From contig NC_045138.2 of NCBI RefSeq assembly GCF_008831285.2, positions 14,830,571-14,894,570 of the forward strand: DNA of 64,000 bases, read 5' to 3'. The notes under the pieces were generated by a model. That model had not been told where the DNA came from and ran no database searches. It worked only from the letters and a program-made list of their open reading frames with translations. Source of the stretch: Nymphaea colorata. Its lineage: Eukaryota; Streptophyta; Magnoliopsida; Nymphaeales; Nymphaeaceae. Position 1 is the stretch's first letter. Each line of letters begins with the position of its first letter. Shown here one piece after another: positions 40,490 through 52,500 of the stretch. The position numbers and the translations under genes are program-made.

Positions 40490-40553
40490 GTTGGAAGGGT
40501 TTACCTTTGCGCAACGCATTCTTTGTTGTGGGGTTCAACGTCGTTTCTTCATG
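40490..40553 (+). other. Candidate 5'UTR exon ending exactly at the start codon of the AIPP2-like gene
   Basis: The acceptor (ttccctttcccttctag type pyrimidine run) ends at 40489. The 64-bp exon ends TTCTTCATG/gttagtg, so the ATG is its last codon and the donor follows at once. Joined to 45853 it reads M-ELVCETCGG, in phase with the PHD finger. Inferred from splice signals and phase. Confidence 0.5.
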
Positions 40554-43500
40554 GTTAGTGTCATTCTCTTTCTTCTTATCACTCTTTCATTGAGTTTTTC
40601 CTTGTGATGTTGCATTTACTTTAAGACGAAAGCTTTATTATGATATATTTCTGGTAGATTTTTTGTGATATTTTAGTTTGCAAAATGAAATAGTTGTTTT
40701 TGTGTTTATTGTATGTTTGTCCTATAATATCTTCAATTTTATTGGTTTCACATGTCCCTATGGTTGTCATGATCCAATACATAATCTTGCTTGTGTTGTC
40801 AAGGAGCCAAAATGTTTTGATCCAGATTTGGAGACTGAGCTCTCGTTTGCTTTCAGTTTATGCCACACAAATATAGATGTGGATTGGCTGAAAGCCTGAA
40901 ACTGCAAAGTCACAGAAAATGTCTTTTTTTATTAAAAAAAGTGAACAAAAGTGAAAAAATGTGATAAATTCGATGGCTGTTTAAAACATAAAAAAATGTG
41001 TTAAAAAAAAACATTAAATAGCAAAAAGGCGCTTTTTAGCACGTTTTTTTTTCACTTTTTTAATTTTTTAATGCCAAACAATTTATTTATTTTTTATTTG
41101 TTGCAAATCTACTTATCTTATTTTTTGATGTTTATGTTATTAGTTTCTCACTTATTTTACTTTTCTTCATTTTTAGTTTTTGAAATTTTTTAAAAATTTA
41201 TATTATTTTTCCCATTTTTTCAAGCTCGCCGTATTATATTCGAGAAAAACCTCACCGTTTAAAACTCTGAAACCTGATTTGTGACTATGGTTGAAAGCAT
41301 CATACCTCGTGCTTGTATTGGCCATATTTTATGGTATGGCTTCCATATCAGTTGATACAAGTTCTTTTTTTTTTTTCAACGGTTTTTAAGAAGCTTTGGA
41401 GGCCAAGTTTTTGCTATTTAAAAAAAAAATCACAAGAAATCATCTATTTTATGGTAAAATCACTAGTTTGAGGGATAATGAAGAAAAATAAAAATTAATG
41501 ATTATCGTATTGATTGATAATGATCATGATGTTACTGAATCATAAACATAATTTCAATTTGTATTTGGCAGAGAATTTTATGAATTATGTGTTTTTATGT
41601 AAATGATTTTGAAGTTTTTGTTGTTTATGAATTATAATTCATGAATGTTTATTATGTTTGTGATGAGTTCTGTTTATCAAACACGTTTTCTTGAAATTTC
41701 AAGTTTTTTTTGGCTTTTTTCTTTCTTTTTTTCATATTTTTTTAAATATTTTTTATAAAATTTTAAATAATTTTAAGGTACATTTTGATACATTTTCTAT
41801 ATGCTACAATTAGTGTAAAGGTTAGTTTGATCGATACGCTTTACAATATGCCTTTTACAATGTTCACCGATACGCTTGTGTTACACATGAAAAATGTGGT
41901 CATAAACATGAAAATATATTTTGTAAACTTATATGATAAGTATTGTATAATAAGAGCTTGTATCATATGATATAGGCAACATTGTATGTCATAGCACATT
42001 GCAATATCTAAATCTTTATAATCTATTATTGATATAATGCAAGTGATTTCAATTTTCATTAATGCTCATTGGTCAACATTTATGAAGAAATACAAAGATG
42101 TTTCCTTTTATTTGAGATCATAGTTGTTAGAATTAGGTTAATAAGGTCATGTATGATATTTGGGGTTGGCTTTATTTTGATTGTCTTCTTAGGTTATTGG
42201 TTGTTTTTGTTTTAGCAAAGTGATTCTTAGTGTCATGGGTTGACTTTTTCAAGCTTATTTGGCCCACGCAGCGCTGAATGTTTCCCAAGCTTTTGGCCAG
42301 TCTTATCTCAATCTTAGTGTAGCGGAAACTTTCATCAATCTTTTGGGACCATGGACTAGACGAGTGAGTGCTAGGCACTTGGCACAACATCACCCTACAT
42401 TATCCCATAGTAGACCATCTACAAGCCGTGGCCATGAGGCCATGTCAGAACACCCACTCCTCCAAGCGCCTGTCTACTTTTATACGAAATCTGGGTATGG
42501 GTAGACTTTCATTGGAAGCCTCCAATTGAAGTCGGTTGTTGACTGTATGTTATTAAGTAAAGCGGCCGACCATCGCTACTCGTCGTCGAGCTTTCACTTG
42601 CTCGCCCCGCGTTACTCTATGCGATTGTCAATGTAGCATATGCGTCCATCGAGGGAATTGCTCCTAACCCACGTGCACTCCCGTGCACAACCAAACACTA
42701 CGCGTGGGGAATCCATCGATTTCGAACTACAGACTTGCACGTTTCAAGGGATTGATGACCAAGATGCACTTATACGCTTTGTCTTTGCACCACCGCGCTG
42801 CACATTCCAAGTGCATTGCTTTTTGCTTGACTTAGAGTTTGATTGGATCTCACATGCTTCCCGAGCAATGCCGAAGCTGGCCAAGCAGCATCTCATATTG
42901 TTGGCTTGGCGGGGCCAAACATAGTCGGTCTGCAACATTCTCCCACCACAAAATCGTCGATGCCCTCAGCGACCTGTCTCGAGTGAGAGAAACTCCGCAA
43001 CCATCCCCTTTATTTCATTCAATTGAGCCACCATCCGTTTGCTTGACGCATTTGTCACGTCTCGGCTACTTATTTTATCGGGTGTTTTGCCTCTAGTCTA
43101 TTTTCGGTTCTTCTCACTTTTTTGTCACTTTCTGCATTTTCTTTAGTAAAGTTTGAAACATATCCGACGACCACTAACTATCAAATTTCTAAGATGTGTT
43201 GCCAACCAACATTCTTGCTTCTTCAAGCCATAACAACGCTAAGGGCCCATGCTCTCTTGGACAATCTTTTTTCAGGTTGGGCCTCTCACCCTATTTGCAT
43301 TAACAAACGGTTCCTCATGGTCTTTCTGGTCTTGATACCTAGATACTATCTTCGGAACGTGTGATTTCCATTTGGTCAACACCAACACAGCCACTTGAAC
43401 CAGTGTCCAACGAACATACCCAAATTATAGGGCACTAGCAACAAGCCAATCTTATTTAGAACAACTTGTTGATTGTATCTTTTGCATCGTTCTCATCTTT

Positions 43501-46500
43501 TAAGTTCTTTCCGAGAAATTGTCCTACTCTGATACTATTTTTTCATGGGCTGACTTTTTCAAGCCTATTTGGCCCGTATGGCACTGAAGGTTTCCCAAGC
43601 TTTCAGCCAACCTTAACTCAATTTTAGTGTAGCGGAAGCTTTCATCAATCTTCTGGGATTATGGAGTGGACGAGGAGTCTTAGACACTCGGCACAACATC
43701 ACTCAGGATTATTACACAGTAGACCATTGGCAAACCGTGGCCATGAGGCCCTATCAGAACACTGTAATTCCTCCAAGTGCCTATCTACTTTCATACGAAA
43801 TCTGGGTGGAGGTAGACATCAATTGGGAGGAAGTCCCTGACCGAAGCCAGTTGTCGACTATATGTCATTAAGTAATGCGGCCGACCATCGCTACTAGTCG
43901 TCGAGCTTTCACTTGCTCGCCCTTGCGTGACTCTACGCCTTTTTGGACACAACATATGCGTCTACCGAGGGAATTGCCCCTAACCCACGTGTGACCCCGT
44001 GCGTATTCAAGCAATACGCGTGGGGAACCTATCGATTCCCCAACGACGGACTTGCACGTTTCAAGAGATTGATGACCAAGACTCACTTATATGATTTGTC
44101 TTTGCACCGCCACGCTGCGCATTCCAAATGCATTGCTTTCTGCTTGACTTAACGTTTGATTGGATCCCACATGCTTCCCAAACAATGCCGAAGCTGGGCC
44201 AGACATAGTCGGTCCGCAACACTTAGTTTGTTTTGTTTTGTTAATTAGATTAAGTCATGAAGGGTCCCTAGTTTTTTTTGTTATCCAAACAAAGTTGATA
44301 TTTTTGCACTAACTTTGTTCCTTCATTTAATGCTTTTAGTCAATTTTGTAAAAGACATATCTTAACGTATATTGGTTGGATTGACCTATTTGGCGTATCA
44401 TAACGTATCGGTATCGCCAATGTATCGTTGGGTATTGTATAATTAGTTTTTGAAATTTTAAAAATATAAAAAAATTCTATAAAATAAAGAAAATTTGAAA
44501 AGATAAATAAAATAAAAAAATCTATAAAAATGTAATCAATATAAAAAATCATCATACATAAAGAACATTCATAATGCATCATTCATAGGTTATTATAATA
44601 TATCAACAACACATTCAAAATAACATAATAAAGTTAAACATCCATCACAATATATTAAAGTATTACATCACTATTTATAAGTTCAAAACATATAATTATC
44701 ATCTTTCACGATTCAACGATAATCATATTCCTCGTCATTTGCGTCATGATCTTCATCCTCATTTTCATTTTTTTCATTATATGTTTTAATCTATTTTGTT
44801 GAAATCTCACCAACATTTCATTGCTCTCCAGCCTCTCTTTCTTTCAAAAAACTATATTGCTTATTCAATGTTTAGAAAATCAAGGTCGTCCTCATCAAGG
44901 ATCATAGATGGTTCATGGTTGTTTTTCAATACAGGGATCTAATACATCAAAATTGCCAAGGCTGATGGGATCAAATGAGTTTGATGCTTCCTTGAAGGCG
45001 TTGCTTATCAATGTTATGTTCATTGTACCTAAGGGGAAATATACAAGGAAGTTTATGAATGTTCTGTACTTGATATTTGTGCACCCATTTGCCATTACAC
45101 TTTATCGTGTGTTTCCAGCTCTTCAGTTCAGTCCACACAATATGCTTTGATATCTCTAATTGCATCATTAAAAGTTTTACCTTGCAATTTATGATAAGAA
45201 GGTATTTTATACCCTTGGCATACAAAAAGTGATCACATTTGTTGTAGGTTGAAAATGATAAGAGTTAGTTGTATTAAAGAGAATGGATGCATCACAGAAC
45301 CACCTTCCTATGGTATCATTTGCTGCGTTGATAATGTCCCTCGTACACATGGCTATACGAATTTCACGCTCATGCAGTAGTATAAATGGGGAAGAAATTC
45401 TTGATCAAGTAGAATCCAATATTCGACCTCCTAGTTGGTACTTTACCATCAGTACAAGTGGTATGACCACTGCTCCTTCCACGTATCTTAAGTTATACTT
45501 GTACTTGCACCTGCACGTCTTCTCTTTCTCGCTGAAGCTTAATAACCACCTTTATGCATTATGTCTTTCCTTTATCTGTGATACAGATAACATTGCTTAT
45601 GGTAACACCAATAAAACACGAATTTGACTTTTTTTATAGTTTCAAATGACCGACTTATTTATTGTTTTTTTTAAAATGTATCTTTTATGACTATGGACAC
45701 ATCGATTTTTTTTATTGCTACATTTGATAATAGGTTTCTTCCTTGAAGTCATTACATTTTTTATTTGAAATTTGTCTTTGCATATAATGTTAATATAATT
45801 TTTTTGTTAATATTGTTGAATGATACATTTTAATCATTAAATTGTAATGCAGGAACTTGTTTGTGAAACTTGTGGTGGATCGCGCTTCTCTGATTGTTTT
45901 ATCATTTGTCAGAAGTGTAGTTCTTATGCAGTGCATCGGTATTTAAACTTTGTGGTTACTACATTATTAATATATCTTTCTTTTTTGCGAAAGTATTTCA
46001 TGAACTTCTTTATGCTTTTTTGAGCATTATCCTTTGGATAAGTCAATTGTATTTTATCTTGATTGTTGTCTGATAATGTTAATTTGCAAGCACTACTTTA
46101 TGTTGTTGTGGGGCCTTGATTTCAAGTTTCAACTATTTTTGCTTAGTTCTTTTGAATGCTGTGTTCATGTATTTTTGCTTGCTACTTCCTTCCCATGCGA
46201 AATCCTTTACTATTTTTTGTGGAGGTATGCTGAGGTTTGATAGACGTTTCTTTTTGGAATGAAACCATTGTGAAATTATAACTGTGACATTTAACATTTT
46301 TATAGTGACATATCTTCTAATCAAGCTGAGGAACAATTTGGAGACACAAAATTAGAATGCCATTTCATGATAACTTGATGGTTATTTTCAATGTGCAATG
46401 ACCACATGTGTAATTGAAGCACTAGATAGACGTAGGCTGGAAATTTAAAGGTTCTTTGTTGCTACTCAATAAAAGAAAACAATAAAGGGGAAAGAAAAGA

Positions 46501-49500
46501 GAGGAGAGAAGGTCCAAATCAGGGGTTTTAGGTAAAGCTGAACACTGGTCAATATATTAGGAAATAAAACAAACAAAAATATTTTGGAAACTTGATGTCG
46601 ATGTTGTTCAACATGGCATCTATGTTATTTGCGGTGCTTAGTCCAGCACTTAGGCACACTTTTAATTTTTTAATTATTTAGATGGTACTGCATTGCCCAT
46701 GTTATATCCTTCTCTCTTAACTCTAATGGTGGAAATGATGAAGGTACATTGAGAAGACAACAGTTGGATGGATGAAATTGAGACCAGTATGTAGTTATGT
46801 ATCACTATGTCGTAGGGGCAGTGTTGTATGTATCGTACGATATGGAGCCGTATCGTACGATACGTATCATATCGAACGTAAAATACTATACGATACACCC
46901 CTCGTATTGTACATTTACGATATGACAACGATACAGTTACGATACGGCACGATACGTTACGATACAATTACGATACGACACGATACGTTACGATACAGTT
47001 ACGATACGACACGATACAGGTATGATACGGTAATTTTTATTGATTTTTTATTATTATTTTTGTATTTTTTAGAAATTTTTATATTTTTTCTGATTTTTTT
47101 TAAAAACAATATTGTTACGATACATTACAATATTTTACGATACAACGTATCTTAAAGCCAAACCGATACGGCTTATGTTACGCTTTTTACAACATTGCGT
47201 ATGGGTACTCCTAAACTGCTGGACCCATGTTGATGTTGGTATTGGTTTTGGTGCTTTTTTGAGACAGTGCGTCCCATGCAAGTAGCTGAGTCGGGGCAAA
47301 ACTGGCCATTTGAAATGTACAACAGACTAAAATTTGGACAATACAAAAAGTTTATATATAAATATAGATAAATGAAGCTCGTAAATAGTTAAGTAACTAT
47401 ATATATACACTTAATCACCACACCCACATCTAAATTTTATTGAAAAATTGCTGTATCTGCACCTACACCAGCACCAACACCTTGCTCCCATAGCATGTGA
47501 GCGGGGAGAAGTGTACATACACATTTCATTTTGTGTTGTTCAAATGGAATGTCTCCTTTGGCTGGAAGCGATAATTAAACCATTGCCACAAATATCGTTC
47601 TTGAGTTTCCAATGGTGGTGTTTTTCTCAAGTATTTTTCGGTAATATTGTTTTTGTTAGGAAAGCCTTGGAAAATGAAAAAATAAAATTAAGTAAAAACA
47701 CAACGAATGAGAAGCTAAGGACATTAGCTCAACCTAAAAAATGTTAAAAGTAAGGTTTCAATGATATAAAAATAAAGCCAAATAATTCCATTTAGGTGTA
47801 AATATGAATCCATGACAATATTAATGTTAAGAAAAGAGAAAAATGAAAAAACAGGAAAAGTCGTGAAGATAACATGATAAATTTATTCTCATTTAAAAAA
47901 AGCTATGATTTTTTTTCATTTTTTTTAATTTTCTTATTTTGCTTGTTAATATTGTGATACTTTCGAAAATATCACGATATCTATGACAATGGCTGAACGA
48001 CTTGGATTAAGGTTCCAAGATGAGTGTTAGACACCGGATAGGGGATCTCGGGTCGGGTCCATTAGTCTGACCCATTAACCTATATAAAAAGGGGTTTTAG
48101 TAGATCAGAATAGAGATCATTGCAGAAATTAGTGGGTGTTCCTCTGGGAGTAGAAAGCCTAATCTAGAGATTAGGGTTGAGTGTGCGCGTGGAATTTGGG
48201 GTTTCCTTTTGTAAGGGTTCATCGAGGTTAGCGGTGGCTTACAATCATATCAGAGCTGGTCGTCTGCTTCACCAAACCAAATCACCTCTTCACGTTGTTT
48301 GCTTGTGAGAATGCTTGTGAGGATGAGGATCCCACAACTCTTGAATCCTTCTACAAGCAATTGGAGGAAGAGCACCAAATGATGGACAAGTTCATGGAGG
48401 CGATGGAAACTGAGAATCCATGGCTAAGAGGTTGGGAATTATAATGGCCTAGCAAAAGGTTTTCAAAGACCTGGTGGAACAGTTGCTTAACAGCATAGAT
48501 GTTAGGGTGATCAGAGCCAAGAACATTCTAGAGTCGTCATACAAGGATGGAGAACAAGTAGAAAAGATAGTGTCCACCTCTCAAGATGCAGAGGCGGTTA
48601 AGAAGGTCTGTCACATCAACTCGATTTTTATGGTAGCGACAATAATTTCCGTCGTGTTGAGATCATGAAGCAAGAGATTGTAGGAAGTGAAGAGAACCTA
48701 CAAGAAAATGGCCAGAAAATTGTTGATGTTGATGAAAAAGGCACGAGCTAGTTTTTACAGGGTGTCGATGAAATCTTGGATGTTTGTTTATGCCGATTCA
48801 AGTTGGAAAGAGAAATAGTTGGGATTGGGAAGCACCATTTATGCCATGGGGGCACATTCGTTCGATCACCCAAGAAAGGCACCAATGTCCTATCGCCAAT
48901 AGTCAAAAGGCAAGGTACACATAATTCTTTTTATGTTTATGTGGAGTTATCGGCAGGGCGCCAAGTTGCTTTTCTGGAGGCCTCACATGTGATTGGAAGG
49001 AATGCAAAGCAGCCATGGAAACCACCGTGGGTCAATGAGGATGGCGACTCAAAGCAAGATGCAGGGAGGCTCAAGGAACGAAGATCTCAGGCACCATTAT
49101 TTGATATTACAGTTGGTGACCTTTTTCCCTAGGTGAATTGCAATCAGGTTCCAAAAATGCGTTCAACGTCGGACATTCTCTTACCAATGGCAAGTCTATG
49201 CGAATCAGGGAAAAACCTCATAAAGATCAGAAAGGCCCTTTGAGATCCGATTGCAAGGCTTTTGAGGGATATCAGACTATTGGGGATGAAATCATAGGCC
49301 GATTGGCGATTACAAGGAGAGGGGGAGTGGTTGCTGGTCCAGATGACCTGCCGCAATCTGTTTTACTGCAAGCAACAAAAGGAGCCATTAGATTTGCCAA
49401 TTGATGATGCTATTGAGGCGCAAGCTATAGAAAATCCTAAACCAGGCAAGGCTAGGGAAACCACCCAAAGTCAGAGAAGTGTTCGCCTTAGAAGAATAAG

Positions 49501-52500
49501 GCTAACTATACCAGTGTTCCAGTTCTTGAAGCCAGAAATTGTCACTCCCAACCTTGACAGGATTGTCATTACACGTTTGATAATAATTCCTTTGCTGTAT
49601 GAGGAAAAGTCAGGGAAGCACCTTGACGACGCTGACACTCTTTGGCGTGGATTCTCCTCGATGCATTCTTTCATTTCTTTCACAAGAATAATCTTGCAGT
49701 GTGGCAGCTTTCACAAGGCCAACAAGACTACTTGGAGGAGAAGGATAAAATCATGGTTGGTGTGGGATTTCCTTACTCAAAAATTGATATTGAGAAGGTC
49801 CTAGTGGCCATTCCTAATGCAAGACGGTGCAAGGAGAGCACACCTTTGATGGTAAAGAATGCATATATACCGATATGGAGGGCCACTCTTAAAGGTTTGG
49901 GCATATGCTGTTGGGGAGGGTCTTGGAAGGGATCTTGAGAGTTGGAGGGAGATCATCTTTCTATCTTGTTGTCCTGAACCAAGCAGCGGTCTAGACACAC
50001 AGAAAGCTATGGTGAACCAGGCAGTGGGCTTAGAATAGTTAATAAATTCCGACATTACCTCTGAAGTTTGGGTCACTATCGACATTAGTAGATGCCCCAA
50101 ATTGGTAAGTGAAAATGTTGAGTTGCATGGGCTGGTTTTCCACGAACAAGTTACGAGGGGGTACGAGCGATTGCAAGGAAGCTCAAAGTGGGAATGGATT
50201 GTGAGTGTGACTGGATCAGAGGGAAGAACGTTAGCCATGCATTCCATTGACCCTTCTCATGTGAAGGTTCGTGTGACAGGTAAGTGTTACGATGATACAT
50301 CGATTTTGCAAGTTTCAATCACAGATTGCTTTGACCATGGACCTCTTGAGAAAAAAACTCATTTTTTGGAAATGGAGTTCTACTCTATCTTGGGTGATAG
50401 TTCACTCTCTTCACCTAAAGCCAAAATATCATTTATATAGTCCATATCATCTTTGACTTACTCAAAAGTGAGATTAGTTGAAGCCGAGCAGTTTCACTGA
50501 TCGATGCTTACCTATCCAACTCTGGCACATGCCTTAATGCATGTTATGGAACATGCTGGTGGGGGAAGAGTGATTTCCCAGTCTTGTGGGATGGAAGATA
50601 AAAACATGCCCTATAATTATTTTGTTATCATTGCATCTGGTTAGGAAAGGGTGGACACGAGAGACTACTTATTGTGGAGCCTGTAGTTTCCCTGAGCATG
50701 AATTTGAAGACATGCCTTATGAAGAAACTATACAATCCATGGTGCAAGGAGAAAGGGAGGGCGTTAAGGGTCTTGAGCAGTTCAGCTGGTCAGAACCAAC
50801 ACCTTATTTGGATCACACACTTTGGTTTTTCCATCCTCAAGTGACAACCCCATTATGCCGACTTGCTGAAATCCAAGGAATGGCTGCTCACTATAGTAAG
50901 TACACTCACTTGATTACGTGTAAAAAGGAGCATCCAAGAATGCATTGTGGTGCCGATCAGTGGGTTAAATTGCAGGCCTTCAAGGAAGATGCATGCTTGG
51001 GCAATTGTAGAACAACATACTTCTTCACACATATTGTCATGAGACACATTATCTTGGCAGTTGCATTTACAACATGTAGATGGGAAATGCAGCACAAGTT
51101 GGCATGGAAGGACTCGTCTCACCCATTAGCGATTCATACTCCGCCACTCACACCCATTAGCGGTACCAGTGCGGGTGCGGCGCAGGTGTGGTCAACACAA
51201 CACTGAGTACGGTCAACGTACCTGGGGTAATTTTTAACCATTTTCAGACTTGGTCAACTTTGACCAAGTCCAAATTTGTCTGGTTTTGAATTTTAACGTT
51301 TTTTTTTTAAATTTTAACGTTTTAAACAATTTTCATGTTAAAATCTTCGAAACCTTTAGACATATTTTCGTTTCGTCGACTACGTTTCTTCCTCTTCATC
51401 GAAGACCGACGATGCTTCACCGAAAACCAACGATGGCAGGTGAACGGCGAGTGGCGACGGCATGCGGCAAATGGTGAGTGGCGACAGCAGGCGGCGAGCG
51501 GCGAGCCAATCTTCTTGGTATTTGCTTGCTTTCATCATCTACTCGTGTGTTGAGCCTTCCATCATCTCCGGTGCCGGTGGACCAGATGCCGACTTCGAGG
51601 AACAATGCTCTCTCTCTCTGTTGGATGACTTTTGTTTCTCTCGTCTGAGGAATACGTTTGACCCTTTTTTCCCGATTCTTTGTTTGATTTCTGTCTCGAT
51701 TCTTTCTTCACTTTTTTCCTCTTTTGTTTTATTGCTTGGTGATTCTTAGTTCTTAATCCTTGTTCTATCTTCTATGCTGATTTTACATGCTTGATTGTCG
51801 CAATCTATCGTTCTTATCCCTAGGTTGGTTTACAGTTGCTACTTTGAACTAGAAATTTGTTGACTATGATGTTCGTGTTCGTAGTCAATAGTCATGACTT
51901 TCTTGACCTCATTATGTTGGTGTAAGTACGTGGTTCTGTTGTTATTCTTGGGAAATGCCTGCTCTTCGTTGTTTATGTGGCTTTCAATTGGTTTTTCCTC
52001 TTTATAGGTGACAGAGACTGCTGATTTTCAAAAGGATCTCTAGTAGTATGATAGTATCTATAAATTTTGGATCATGATTTATGAATATGTTATTTTGTTT
52101 GTAAGTTTTTGATATATATATGTGTGAATATGTTATTATGTTTGAAATTTTTTGACATATATATATGTGCATGTGTGTGTACGGTCGTACCCTCGCACCA
52201 AAGTTTTTTAAAAATGGTCCGTACCCACACCCGCACCCATACCCGTACCCGTACCTATGTGACATAGGTTAAAAGAAAGTAAAGATAAAAACAAAAAATT
52301 TGAAAAACATGCCTTTTTTGGAAAAAAAGTTTGTAATATATTTATGGCCTTTTTGCTCATCTTTCTCTTGATTTTTGTTTGTTTTTCTCTTTTTTAAGGT
52401 TAGTGACATCATGGATTCACCTTTGAGCTTAAATGAATTTATTTATTATCATTCTTAGCGTAAACACATAGCTGCACATGTGGTGATATTTTTGAAAATA

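Noticed and set aside
46790-47040. ACGATACG repeat cluster considered as a CRISPR-like or satellite array
   Set aside because: Repeats are short, irregularly spaced and in both orientations inside an element with inverted termini and an 8-bp duplication, as in hAT subterminal repeats.
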